Positions 12,081 to 22,859 of a stretch of 64,000 bases of DNA are shown piece by piece; the stretch's first letter is position 1, and every line of letters begins with the position of its first letter. Origin of the DNA: Daphnia pulex (lineage: Eukaryota > Arthropoda > Branchiopoda > Diplostraca > Daphniidae); NCBI RefSeq assembly GCF_021134715.1, contig NC_060022.1:5337001-5401000 (forward strand). Direction: 5' to 3'. The notes below the pieces were generated by a model, which saw only the letters and a list, made by a program, of their open reading frames with translations, ran no database searches and had not been told where the DNA came from. The position numbers and the translations under genes were made by a program.

Positions 12081-14507
12081 ATACCAAAAGGCATGAAAAG
12101 GTTTTTTCTTTCCTTGAATAAATCACGCTAGTTGCACCAACTGCTGTCGACAGTACAAACCTGCTGACATGAATACAATGGACGCTGACTTCTAGTGTGC
12201 GCGATTTCAATCGGACGACAACAAAAATAGCCGGTACCAAAAGGACACGAAGCAGCTGTCGCGAATGTCTGTCGGATAATCGCAATCGTGGAATCTATAC
12301 GAACGTTTGCACTTCATAATTAGGCAATTTAAATGTTAGACAGAAACCATCGCAATAACCATTTCTGACCTTGAGAGTGGGGTGTTGTCTTTCCCTCCGG
12401 GATGAAATTCATCATGTTGTTGACTGGAGATGAACAAATCCAGACTAGTGGGGGCATTCAGTACTCGTCTATTTTAATGTGACAGTTTTAGAGTCGGCGT
12501 TGAATCCTACAAGAAATAACTATCTCCTAAAAAGAAGAAATATAGAAAAGTTAACTACTGAGTTATAGAAGTGTCCTGAAATCAGCAGAGCGTTCATCGT
12601 ACAAGATGGAGGAATTCCGAGTCGAGCTAATTCTTCGTTTGCGTTATTATTCCTGCCTCTGGTTGTAAATCGCTTTGCCATAAATTCATAACATGGTTCT
12701 CCTAAAAGATGCGGGATCCGTCTGATCTGATGAATCTTTTAAATTTACTGTTCCCTGTAGGCAAGGATTTTCTCATCTCGATACTTAAAAAGAAGCGTAC
12801 GAAACTTCGAAAAGTCCATAATAAATAATACCTTGTCAATCTTTTTTTTATAAATATTTCTACTATTTTCTTTTGGAAACCGATAAAACCACCAAAGCTC
12901 CAGGTGATGAATCGCGTCATCTCTTCTCGACTGGAACCTTCGTGGTCGATTCGAAGGTTGAGTAATCTCATAAAGATTCCCAGCCCCTGGTGTTTCCAAA
13001 GAGAGAATCTTCGCTTATTGTTATTACTATACTTAAAAATATGGAAAGGATAAGAATGCAATAATCGAAACGAAAAGGTTATCGACACAAATCGGATCCG
13101 CCTATTTTCACCAAAATTCCACGCTAAATCCCTTCTTTTCGGCCTATTATTCGATTCCGGAATCGGAAAAACATGGTGTTTTTTGTTACTCTTATCATCC
13201 CATCCGGATGGGAAAATAAGAATAGCATGGTGGGAAAACAAGTTAGCTACAGTGAATATTTTTGTGATCCCAAAACCATTGCCGTCCAAAGGTGTAAATC
13301 CAGAAGAAAACAATCGAGACCGGAAAGGCTTTTAATAGAAAAATCGTCCCCAAGACGCAAGTCACTTAAATACAGACTAGGTAACAAAGATGGAAATAAC
13401 TTTTGCCTTACTATGTAAACGATCCGACTGGTGGAAATGGTCGAGGCCGGTGAGGACGAGGACGTTAACGGACATTGATTATAAGAGTGGGAAAAACAGC
13501 GGTAATGTACTTATATAAAAATTTAATTTCGTTAAAGAGACATGTGTGTTTTTGGTCAACTCTTCCAAACTTACTTGTTTACCGTTTGTGGTTTTGTCGA
13601 TGCGAACAGTAGAGTCAGCCGGCCAGGTGTTTTCGGCGAACTTTTTTTTTTCGTAGAAAAATGGCATTTCATCTTACTTGGGACGTAACTGCACAGTGGC
13701 TGTTTTTAAGAAGAGAAACCCTGCTGATTCAAATGTTAGGAAATCTCACGAGTAGACACACTCACGTTCACAATAAGACTTCTACGATCCAACGACTTTT
13801 TCCTTCGATCATTTACTACTATTTCTTCTATATGTCGAAGATTAAACAAGCTGGGTTGTAAAACGCACCCAACCGTAGGACATCGAAGAAAGTAAAATAA
13901 CGGTGTAACGTCCGCTATCGTTAATATAGCATCTGCTATATAGACCTAGTGCTGGAAAAGGATTTATTGAATGTAATAGTAGAAAATAATCGATAGAAAT
14001 CATTCTCGTTTTGAAGGAATAAAACTAAATGAATTACTAACTGTAGCTTATTTTTATATCATCTAACATCACTGAATCTTGTAAAACGTCTATCATTCCT
14101 TTCCTGCTGAACTAATTTCTAAGACATCCCGTATCATAAAAAAGCAGGCATATACACCGGTATTAGTTACCTTTACATTGTGGAACCTATGACAATTCGT
14201 CATATTTTCAACGCCAATGCTTCGCCGACTCTTCACAGAGACATTGGATGTGCATCCACGTTGAAGGGTGGTCTCATTCTTCTTTTCCCAAGTCGGAAAC
14301 AACTAGAAAAAAAATGCACATTCAACAACATCCCACAGAGAATTGTAAGCTCACCTCAAGCGAATCAAATTCCCACTGCCATCGTTCGTCGGTGACGAAA
14401 GAGACACCAGGGAAAGAGGGAACACCAACGTTGGTGAAAATCCTCGCTCCAACAATTTCACCGTTCTACCAAAACTCTATACGTGTCCTCGTATATTGGA
14501 ATCTAAG
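12081..14507. other. AT-rich region with long anonymous frames
   Basis: The minus strand has a 203-codon open frame (12702-13313), unusually long for this base composition. It is overlapped in another frame by an 84-codon one. Nearby are short minus frames with a splice donor (about 13576-13667) and an Ig-like NTGVYACFF phrase (14093-14302). A perfect palindrome TCCCATCCGGATGGGA lies at about 13198-13213. I recognise no gene; a decayed gene or mobile element is possible. Confidence 0.4.
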
Positions 14508-14513
14508 TTTATT
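14508..14513 (-). terminator. Poly(A) signal of the selenoprotein H gene
   Basis: AATAAA on minus (TTTATT on plus) lies about 390 nt after the TAA stop and about 170 nt after the SECIS element, giving a 3' UTR that includes the SECIS. Confidence 0.55.
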
Positions 14514-14683
14514 TCTTTGTTGTTTTTAGGACTTTAAATTGAATTAGAATTTGACAGGACTCAAACGAGAGAGACGAACAAAGTACATGGGATAATAGCC
14601 GAAACAAAAAACTAGAATGTGTTCCATAAAAAAGTTTCAAGAGAGCTGTTCCATGCTACGATAAATATAAAAGGGAAAGGGAA

Positions 14684-14763
14684 CAATGAAATAGCATCAG
14701 GACAGAGATTGCCTTCCCGTTAGAAGGATTTCAAAATCTCACGCCTTCATAAAAGTTTCATCT
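14684..14763 (-). ncRNA. SECIS element, type II
   Basis: On minus, 140-220 nt after the stop codon, the fold has the standard parts. Helix I pairs TGAAA (14760-14756) with TTTCA (14691-14687). The core has ATGA (14750-14747) facing TGA (14699-14697). Helix II pairs AGG with CCT and GAGATT (14740-14735) with AATCTC (14710-14705), with a three-base mismatch between. The conserved unpaired AAA is at 14731-14729. A mini-helix CCTTC/GAAGG (14727-14723 with 14716-14712) makes it type II. It directs selenocysteine insertion at the TGA at 15227-15229 through SECIS-binding protein and the dedicated elongation factor (established knowledge). Confidence 0.8.
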
Positions 14764-14903
14764 TTACCTTTTTCACCTATTGCCACTGGACAAGCTCTCT
14801 ATTACTTTTGGAAATCTAAAAATTGGTCTCAATTGAGTGCAGGTAACATGTAGAAAACATCGGAATAATACTATTAATGGAAGAAAAAAATGTATGGCAC
14901 CTC

Positions 14904-17005
14904 TTAAGCTAATGCTACCTTCAACGCTTCCACTAACGAAATCGGATCAGGGAACTTCAGCCGACGAGGTGGACCAAGCTTGAGACCACTCCATAATACG
15001 GTTTCTAAAATAATAGTAATGAAAAAAGTACTATCCTGAAACGAACGCTAAACTCCACACATAGAAAAATAAACATGAAAATAATCATACCAACACCCCG
15101 GGAATTAGTCACCATGATTTCAAATGCTCCTCTACGCGGAGCCGACAAGTTGATTTCCACCACAAGGTCCGAAAAAAGCTGGAGGAAATGCTCTTGAATT
15201 TCAAGAGCTTTCCTCTTAAACACGGATCAGGATTTACTATTTCACATATTACCACAACCATTATAACCACAACCTTTTTCATGCAAATAATAAAAATTGG
15301 GGGTGAACAGTAATTACCAGTGCTCCATTGCGAGCCGTGGTGAAGTACGGAGTTTCTTTGAGTTGCCATTTGTCTCTTCTTCTTGGCCATTGTCTCCCTC
15401 GGATTCCTAAACGAAAATTTTATTTGAGAGCCGACCTAACACAAATGCAAATAAAAGGCATACCCTCTTCTTGGCACGCGCCCATCTTGTCGCCGCACCT
15501 TTCTTCCCAGCAGCAGACAATTTGTCGTGAGTACTAACGTCAGCTTCATCCGGTTCTTCTTCAGAACTCTAATAAAAGTCATTGAAAGAATTAGAAAACT
15601 TGTACTGGATTATATAATATTGGTATATCAACTAACCTGCTGTTGTGCATGGGCTTTTCTGGTTGCTGCTGCTTTCTTTCCCGCTTCAACCCTTATTTTA
15701 TGCAATCTGGCATTTTTTTCTTCTTCGTCTTCCTCGCCCGCACTTTCTTCTGAAGAGCCCTAAAGAAATGTTTTTAGGATGAAGAAGATTATGGTTGGAA
15801 TATTAGAAACAATTGAATATTTCAACAACTGTGTACCTTAGCACGAGCCCATCTCGTCGCCGCACCTTTCTTCCCAGCAGCGGACAATTTGTCGTGAGTA
15901 CTAACGTCAGCCTCGTCCGGTTCTTCTTCGGAACTCTATTAAAGGCCATCGAAAGAAATAGCAAAACTTATAATGGAATAATTAATATATTGACTGACCT
16001 GCTGTCCGGCATGGGCTTTTCTCGTTGCCGCTGCTTTCTTTCCCGCTTCTACCCTTATCTTATGCAGCCGGGCTTTTCTCTGTTCCTCGTCTTCGTACTC
16101 ATATTCCTCTTTCTCATCCTCTTCTTCTAATTCTTCTTCCGAGTACTTTAAAAGAAATAATGAAAATTACAAAAAGTATTAATTAAATGATGTTAAAGGA
16201 ATTGACTAACTTCTTCTTTTTCATGAGATTTTCTAGTCGCTGCTGCTTTTTTCCCTGCTTGAACCCTAATCTTATGCAATCTGGCTTTTCTCTTATCTTC
16301 GTCTTCATTTTCCTCTTCTTCTGCTGAGCCCTTTGACATCACATAACAATGGACATTACAAAGTATTCATTATAAATCATGTTAAAGATAATGACTAACT
16401 TGTCCTTGAGCATGAGCTTTTCTTGTCGCTGCTGCCTTTTTTCCTGCTTCAACCCTAATCTTATGCAGCCGTGCTTTTCTTTGCTCCTCGTCTTCATTTT
16501 CCTCCTCACCATCACTTTCTTCTGCTGAGCTCTATATTGTAAACAAATTAAAATAATTAGAACAAATTCTTCTATAAATATTTAATGAATGTTAAATATA
16601 AATTCCTGAGCTTACTTGCTGTTCTGCAACCACACCTTCCGATTCCTAGGAACAAATTGAAATACATTTGAAACAATAAAACAGATATGTAAGAAAACAA
16701 ATTTTCAATCTAACCTTTTTAGTTTTGTCAAACTTAGCAGTCAGTGCAGTTTCTTCCTTATCTGCCATCTTTTCCATGTGTTTCATACCACTGCCCTTAG
16801 GTATGTGAACAGTTCCTTTGCTTGCATTCAGTTTTTCTTTTGCAGCAGCCCCAGCAATAAGTGGTTTTTCTTTCGAAGATTGTGGTTCAAGATTCGATTG
16901 CTTTGACTCAACAATCATAACGTCTTCGCTTTCATCATCGGCTCTGATAATATCAGAAGCTTTCTTCTCAGCAACCTCTGCTGCAGCTCGTTTTGGCTGA
17001 GGCAT
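14904..17005 (-). CDS. SELENOH: Selenoprotein H with a long N-terminal tandem-repeat extension
   Basis: Eleven exons join in phase on minus: 16715-17005, 16616-16645, 16400-16531, 16211-16330, 15999-16145, 15837-15935, 15637-15759, 15464-15568, 15318-15406, 15091-15236 and 14904-15004, giving about 460 residues if TGA at 15227-15229 is read as selenocysteine. The last 110 or so residues match selenoprotein H: EHCKSU (the CxxU redox motif), SAPRRGAFEI, then WSGLKLGPPRRLKFPDP and a final helix. This is a thioredoxin-like nucleolar oxidoreductase family (family knowledge). The N-terminal part has a Lys/Glu-rich leader and six acidic exons, each carrying GKKAAATRK or GKKGAATRW, which recalls KGG repeats and suggests nucleic-acid binding (inference). 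Vertebrate SELENOH is only about 120 residues. The start MPQPKRA is the best; the frame is open upstream but hydrophobic and UTR-like. Confidence 0.88.
15227..15229 (-). other. In-frame TGA read as selenocysteine
   Basis: The codon lies in exon 15091-15236, right after the split TGT formed across the intron to 15318. The reading is Cys-Lys-Ser-TGA-Ser, matching the CxxU position of the SELENOH family. The frame after it encodes the conserved RRGAFEI and LGPPRRLKFP blocks, and a SECIS lies in the 3' UTR, so a nonsense mutation is unlikely. Confidence 0.85.
15464..16531 (-). repeat. Tandem duplicated coding exons (A and B types)
   Basis: Type A exons (16400-16531, 16211-16330, 15999-16145, 15637-15759) share LHKIRVEAGKKAAATRKAH after an acidic lead-in. 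Type B exons (15837-15935, 15464-15568) share EADVSTHDKLSAAGKKGAAT and WARAK. All are phase 0-0, so copies can be added or lost without breaking the frame. The introns following the two B exons are also similar, indicating duplication of an exon pair with its intron. Confidence 0.9.
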
Positions 17006-17639
17006 TCGATAACCTTTTACGTACGTAAATATGAACGAACCAGTAAAAACACAGATAAACTTAAGCAAATGAAATGCACGTGTCTACCATTAGGAAGCTC
17101 GACGTGGTCTAAAATCAAACGTGGTCAAAGGTTTGTACCTGAACTAGGAAAGAGCGCCGAAAGAATCGTCGATCCGACGACATTGCCTTTCGGAAATCAA
17201 CGTTTTTTTTTCTTGCAAAAGTTGCAATCGTCTTCAATTCGAATTAATCCCAACGATGATTGACGTTATTTTTCAGGTAATTTTTTTTATTCCAAACGAT
17301 TAACGATACAAGCAATGTTTTTTTTTCTTTTCCAGAACTTTTTAATAGCGTCTGCAACTCTGCATTGCAACATTTATAGGAATAGATCTATACAAATAAG
17401 TATAAAAAAAGAATATAAATTTATTATTACTTTCCTTTATTCACTGGGTCCAAATGTCGTGAGTACGATAATTGAAATCGTGATAACGAAGATTTTTTAT
17501 TCGTGATTTTCGAAATGTAAACTTGGTCCTTTGCCATCTAGTGATAGTATTTAACATTTGGAATCATGTTCATCTCTCTGCAGACTGCAGAGTGCAGACT
17601 ACACTGTAATGTTTACAAATTTACACGTGACGCTGGAAA
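17006..17639. promoter_or_regulatory. Divergent promoter region of SELENOH-like gene and POP5
   Basis: The two start codons face away from each other across 634 bp, so one region probably serves both genes. It includes a CATCTAG element at 17535-17541, about 100 bp before the POP5 ATG, followed by AACATTTGGAAT. No convincing coding exon is seen inside. Confidence 0.5.
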
Positions 17640-18383
17640 ATGGTCAGGTTTAAGAATCGGTAAAAAAGAACATTTCATTTAAAAAACAAAGTGCATTGTC
17701 ATTTATGTCTGTATGGCCCGTAAAAAATGAAATTTAATGGGATAAATTATATCGCAATTTACCCTACTGTTAAATGGGATCTTGTTTCAAGATTCAGCTC
17801 TTTGTTGCTATTTCATCTTTTATTCACATTTCAGATATTTAACTGCAGAAATTATACCAGGGGATTCGACTACACAGCCTCTAAATGTGAAAAAATATGA
17901 TTTACTTGCATCAGTCCTTGATGTCACTGAACAGATCCATGGAGAGTTTGGAGCTGCAGCAATTAGAAATGGCTTAGAAAGTAAAAACACTTAACTTTGT
18001 ACTAATATTGGTGTTCTTTAATGTGTTTTTTAATGACATCTAGTCAAGTACTGCAATGAAAACACACAAATAGCAATAATCAGATGTAGACATGGCCCAC
18101 ATAGACTGTTGGCCTCATCACTTCCATTCCTATCAACAGTTGGTAAAAGAAAAGTTCAACTTCAAAGTGTTTACACAGGAGCTACCATGGTGCGGTGCTT
18201 CAAATTTTTAAAGGTTACTTTTGGGTGTCAATTTTAAATTAGTTTGCATTATCATACTAATAAATCCTTTCATTCTAGAAATTTCATGAAGACAAGATAA
18301 ATGAAGCTTTGAAAACCTGTAAAACAGAGCAAGAAAAAAAGAAAGTTATAGAAACCATGACCAAGGCCAATTTGGAATTCTGA
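17640..18383 (+). CDS. POP5: POP5, ribonuclease P/MRP protein subunit
   Basis: Four exons (17640-17659, 17835-17980, 18044-18213, 18279-18383) join in phase to 146 residues. The start MVRFKNRYL, the central HGEFGAAAI segment, the strand IAIIRCRHGPHRLLASSLPF and the late GATMVRCFKFLKKF are hallmarks of POP5. POP5 is a core protein of RNase P and RNase MRP, which process tRNA 5' leaders and pre-rRNA in the nucleus and nucleolus. Human POP5 is 163 residues; this copy lacks the long acidic tail. Exon 1 codes only six full residues and part of a seventh. An AATAAA lies at 18393-18398. It is convergent with TIM22, with stop codons only 42 bp apart. Confidence 0.94.
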
Positions 18384-18425
18384 AATATTTGTAATAAACT
18401 GTATTTCAACTATTTGTCTGAATTG

Positions 18426-19195
18426 TCAGTGTCTCATGTAGTAGTCTATTGCAGTAGAGAATGCTGCAAATCCTAGTGCCCCTACAATTCCAGGTTTAAG
18501 TCCAGCTCTAAGACCAATCAGTCCTCCAGTAATTCCACCAGCCTGCATTCAAAATAATTTAGAAATGGGTTTTTAAGATGAATCACTCAATTTCTTTCCA
18601 CAAATTTCTCTTAAATAGGGAAACAAATTACATAGGTTCCGTTCTTCCAATCTGCTTTCCCGCGATACTAAAAATGAAATATGGAATTACGCCAAGTTTT
18701 ACATTGTAAAGAAAACGTGTTTACTTACAGATTCAATGGTGCACTCAACTGCAGAAAACATAAGACCAACAAGAGCAAAATTTTTTGCATAGCTAAGTGT
18801 AGAAAACTTCAAATCTCTGAAGATTTCTTTGGCTGTCTGTTGAGGTGCATCAGGGGCGGTGATATTAGGACTCACACTGGCACTGAACAATCCCAATGCA
18901 GCCCCCAATCCATAACCTGAATAAAATTATTAAAACATTATAATCAAAAAATAAATGAGTTTGCCAAATTGTTCTTGGTAGTACCCATTACACTTGCTAC
19001 AAGTGATTTAAAAGCACATGATTCAAAGGCTGCTTCTACGCGTTTCTCATCAATACTTTTGATGTGAATTGGACCGACTGTCCTGGGGATGATGATTTGT
19101 TCTCGATATTTACAGTTATTTCCGACAAAATATTTCATTAAGGAATCCATCTCGTAAGGAGAGAACCCAGCAGGAGAAGTTGTTGATTCGTCCAT
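18426..19195 (-). CDS. TIMM22: Mitochondrial import inner membrane translocase subunit Tim22
   Basis: Four exons on minus (18985-19195, 18729-18916, 18632-18667, 18426-18542) give 183 residues, close to the 194 of human TIM22. Visible family features are the [14 protein letters not shown] segment before the first membrane helix, the glycine-rich helix [11 protein letters not shown], the mid-region [20 protein letters not shown], the [19 protein letters not shown] loop and a last helix after [18 protein letters not shown]22 forms the channel that inserts carrier proteins and Tim17/23 into the mitochondrial inner membrane. The third exon is only 36 nt. All splice phases agree. Confidence 0.94.
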
Positions 19196-19960
19196 GGTCT
19201 GTCAAAAGTGGTTACGTTTTCCAGGCACCAGTTTGGATCAGTTTAGAAAGATGCACATTCACTTTGATCAAATTATCTGGATGAAGACAAATTTTAAAAA
19301 TAACTTGTACAGGGTAAAATTGAGATTTGCTTCTTTTTAGAATATGTACGGAAGAGAAGACCATGAAGACGATCACAAATTCACAACAGTCGGCTTGAAA
19401 CGTCGTCTGCTTTTTGAAAACTTGGTACAGCGTTGCATTGCATAAGACTCTTTTACGTCATCTTCCACGTCTGCTTGGCGCTTGCTGTGCCCTGTGCCTG
19501 TGTCTCCTTACCTGTCTGTCTATCCGGATTACTGATCGGCTGATCCGATAAAAGCGACAAGACGGACAATCTCATTTGAAACTCTTCGCCGATTTCTTTA
19601 TGTTATCTACTTACTTTTAAGTTTAAACCATATTTGAAACTGAAAAGTAACGGCGGATAACATTAGACCAAATAAATCAAAGATGTTTCCTTAAACGATT
19701 TTTGCGTAGAGTAGAGGAAAATTTATAACAGGAAAAAAACATTTAATTTCTTTGTAATTCAATAGGAAGCAGAACCACGGAATGTTGAAACTGATCACCA
19801 AATAGCAAATAGAGACTTAGAGTAGGCTGATTAATTTTAAATTAGTAGTAAAATTCTTATAACTACATTTTCCAGTTGAAAGAATAATCTATGACATTTC
19901 TTACGCTTTAAAAACCAACAATCAAGGTTGAGTTATCGATCTTCATAGGATCTAGAAATT
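19196..19960. other. Intergenic gap: TIM22 promoter and transaldolase 3' UTR
   Basis: This AT-rich stretch separates two minus-strand genes. The part near 19200-19550 is the likely TIM22 promoter and 5' UTR, and the part near 19750-19960 the transaldolase 3' UTR. A variant poly(A) signal ATTAAA on minus occurs near 19742-19747. I see no coding exon. Confidence 0.5.
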
Positions 19961-21604
19961 TTAAGCGTTGAGTTTTTCGTTGATAAAGGTTTCCAACTTG
20001 ACGGCGTCGACCGCAAACTTACGGATGCTATAAAATAGAAATAAATTATTTTATGTTATATTTATTAGTTTGTTCCCTAATATTTTTAACCAAAATTTAT
20101 CAGGAATTTTTATAATGCATCTAACAATAAACCACTGTTTGTGGAAACAATCCTTAACCAGTATTAACCAATCGTTATCTAACCCACAAAAAAGTATAAG
20201 GAAATCAGAATACCCGTCACTGAGCTTATCGGTGGCCATCTGATCTTCATTCAGCATCCAACGGAAAGCTTTCTCGTCCAAAGAAATGCGTTCGAGATCG
20301 CATGTTTTGGCTTGCTCTGCATCAAGTTGACGAGTGACGCTTGCGCTGCTAGCATCCAATTCTTCCAGCAACTTTGGGCTGATAGTTAATAGATCGCATC
20401 CAGCAAGAGCAGTTACCTCGCCTATCAAACAATTTGAAATTTAACTAGCGTCCACGTTTAATAAACAGAACTGTGTAGAAAATACCGGTGTTTCGGAAAG
20501 ACGCCCCCATGACTACGGTCTTGTAACCAAACTTCTTGTAATAGTTGTAGATCTGAGTGACTGATTTAACTCCAGGATCGTCTTCGGGAGCATACGATTT
20601 AGTAGAAGTGTTGCTCACATACCTAGAGATAGAGAAATGAAGAATAAAAATGGTGCGCTTAAAAATGTCATTACTCATTAGTCTTTAAATTCCTTCTTAC
20701 CAATCCAAAATGCGACCAACGAAAGGAGAGATCAGAGTAACACCAGCATCGGCGCACGCAACTGCCTGGCAGAAGCTAAACAGCAACGTCAAGTTGCAGT
20801 GAACATCGTGCTTTTCTTCAAGTTCCCTGCGTGACGGCAATTATTGAAAACAATTATCTCATAGGAAAAAAACGCGAAAACACTTTCAATCAATACTTTG
20901 CTGCTTGAATTCCTTCCCAGGTCGAGGCCAATTTAATGAGAACCCTTTCTTTCTCAATACCTTCTTCAGCGTACAACTCGATAAGCTTGAGAGCCTTCTT
21001 CACGCTTCCCTCTTTATCGAAAGAAAGTCTGTGGACAAAAATCGAAAGTTAGGACATCATTCTGCAGTTAACGTCTGGTGGTCAACCACCTGGCGTCCAC
21101 TTCAGTAGAAACGCGACCAGGAACAATTTTCAGAATTTCAACTCCAAACAAGACAAAGAGCTTGTCCATTGTAGCAGCTAACTTTGCAGCATTGTCCCTA
21201 ATAAATAAAGCCATCAGCTACAGTTCAGGGAACAGTACAAAGTTCTGGTGTCTTTCTTTGTATTCGAAAACAAAATTATATTTACCCTTCCTGCTGTTTG
21301 CCATAATCAACAGCTTTCTGAACAAGATGTTGATACTGAGGCAAAGTGGCAGCAGCCAAAAGCAAAGATGGGTTTGTGGTAGCATCAGTAGGCTTGTACT
21401 TGATCATGGCTAAAATTGAAAACATTATTTAGATTTTTTCCAATTGATGACTAGACTGTAGCTGAAATATTTAGTTGCCAAGAAAGAACATAGTAATAGC
21501 TGGGTAAAACATGGGCAAGAAGGTACTGTTTAACTCAACTCACTCTCAAAGTCTCCAGTATCAGCCACGACAATTGTCATCGTTTTCAGTTGTTCCAATG
21601 CCAT
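19961..21604 (-). CDS. Taldo: Transaldolase
   Basis: Eight exons on minus (21544-21604, 21286-21409, 21090-21197, 20897-21028, 20701-20826, 20486-20622, 20214-20421, 19961-20027) join in phase to 320 residues. Transaldolase moves a three-carbon unit between sedoheptulose-7-phosphate and glyceraldehyde-3-phosphate in the cytosolic pentose phosphate pathway. The signature [10 protein letters not shown] is at about residues 29-38, the Schiff-base lysine lies in [16 protein letters not shown] (about residue 130), and [17 protein letters not shown] follows. The DPGVKSV segment and the C-terminal [18 protein letters not shown] helix are also present. Length fits the eukaryotic enzyme (about 335). 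A 5' UTR intron precedes the ATG: its donor is below 21751 and its acceptor at 21617-21618. Confidence 0.96.
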
Positions 21605-21750
21605 TTTTGAAGATTTCTATAACAAGAAAATGTAGAACATTAAACTAGTTTAAAAATTCAAAAATGTAAAAGAGAACCAACAGCTCTTTTCTTCGATCCA
21701 AACAATTCAACACAGCTACAAAACATGAGGTTGGTTGATCAACGACTTAC

Positions 21751-21830
21751 CGAATCGACTTTTGAACAGTGAATGTTATACAAACGTCCAGCAGAGAAAT
21801 TTGTGCGTAAGAGCGGGGAGAGAGAACGTC
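21751..21830 (-). promoter_or_regulatory. 5' non-coding exon of transaldolase (upstream limit approximate)
   Basis: A consensus donor (CGATTCG then gtaagtcg) on minus at 21751 pairs with the acceptor ttgttatag before AAATCTTCAAAAATGG in the next exon. The exon lies right upstream of the coding start and has no long frame. Its 5' limit is a guess. Confidence 0.55.
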
Positions 21831-22859
21831 CGTTCAACGTGAGTAGCGAAGCAAAAAAGGAGGGCAGAAACCGATGGCCTATCTTCACGTGACTTTATTT
21901 CTGTATTTAAAGGAAATCGATCGACCGCAGTCAGTGGTAAAGAGATTATTAGAGCAAAAGAGAAATTTAAGTCCACAAATCGACTAGACCTTCACTCAAT
22001 TTAACTCGGTACTTGACTAGAAACCTGTTATCGTTGGTTTTGACTTTGACAGTTCAGTTCCCATCTAGCGGTCAACATTTGTAATAGTCCCAAAGTTTCC
22101 CGTAGGGATTCTAGTCACAGTCGAACGAGGCTCAGTTTCAACACGCCACCGCTACGATACAAATCGCTATTCAAACGTACGAAAAAAGGTTGTATTCTTC
22201 AACACGAAACGTACGGAAATGTTACGCAAAATGCCTTCACTTTTTATAGACATAGATTGCTCGCAGAAATCTCTTTCAGATAGATGTAATTTCCAGGGGT
22301 ATCTGTGTTTTTACACAGCGTTTTCCCTGTAAAATCGCAGTCGCCAAAGACGCGCCACTAGCTTTCGATGGCCACCGCTATTCCCGCCAAAGACGCACTA
22401 ATCTTTATTTTATGCCGCTAGATGCGCCACATTGGGGCTCATTTTCCCGGCTTGAAGCGCGTCAACCCAAGAAGCTAGTTTGCAGGCCTACTACTACTAG
22501 AAGTGAGTTCGGTAGTAGTTTTAACGACCTGTCCGGCGGCCTTATACATACATGTAGATCCAAAAAAGCGTCCGGTTTGTTTGTTTACGTTTGAACACGG
22601 TTTGAATGTTATTAAACTTAAACTTAAAATAAAAAATAACAATAAAATAAATTAAAACAATTAAAATAATAAAATAACAACATATCTTCTAAAGCAAAGT
22701 AAGTTTTCCTATGTGTTTTGTTTAGACAAACAAATTGGTTATTTACACATTTTTTGGTATGCCTCAAGTCCATATAGATATGTGGAATTTCAATTTTTTA
22801 GTGTGATCTACCACAATTGACAAACATTTCTTACTGAAATATTTCTTTTTCCTTTTTAG
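21831..22859. other. Intergenic region with paired CATCTAG elements
   Basis: The stretch upstream of transaldolase carries CCCATCTAGCGGTCAACATT at 22061 and an inverted copy, GCGCATCTAGCGGC on the minus strand, near 22413-22425. An A/T-only stretch at 22616-22685 follows. Immediately before 22860 there is a pyrimidine-rich splice acceptor, kept from the Hsp90 5' UTR intron. No gene is seen. Confidence 0.5.

Noticed and set aside
11814..12131. 105-codon plus-strand frame
   Set aside because: It lies opposite the likely 5' UTR exon of the PTB gene, has no splice partners, and its tail is vector-like mixed sequence with no recognisable domain.
15109..15390. 93-codon minus frame starting MAKKKRQMATQRNS
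   Set aside because: It reads the SELENOH exon 15318-15406 in the wrong frame and runs through the intron; the correct frame gives the conserved protein.
15527..16130. Plus-strand frames with repeated F-rich and S-rich sequence
   Set aside because: They are the antisense of the SELENOH repeat exons and their introns.
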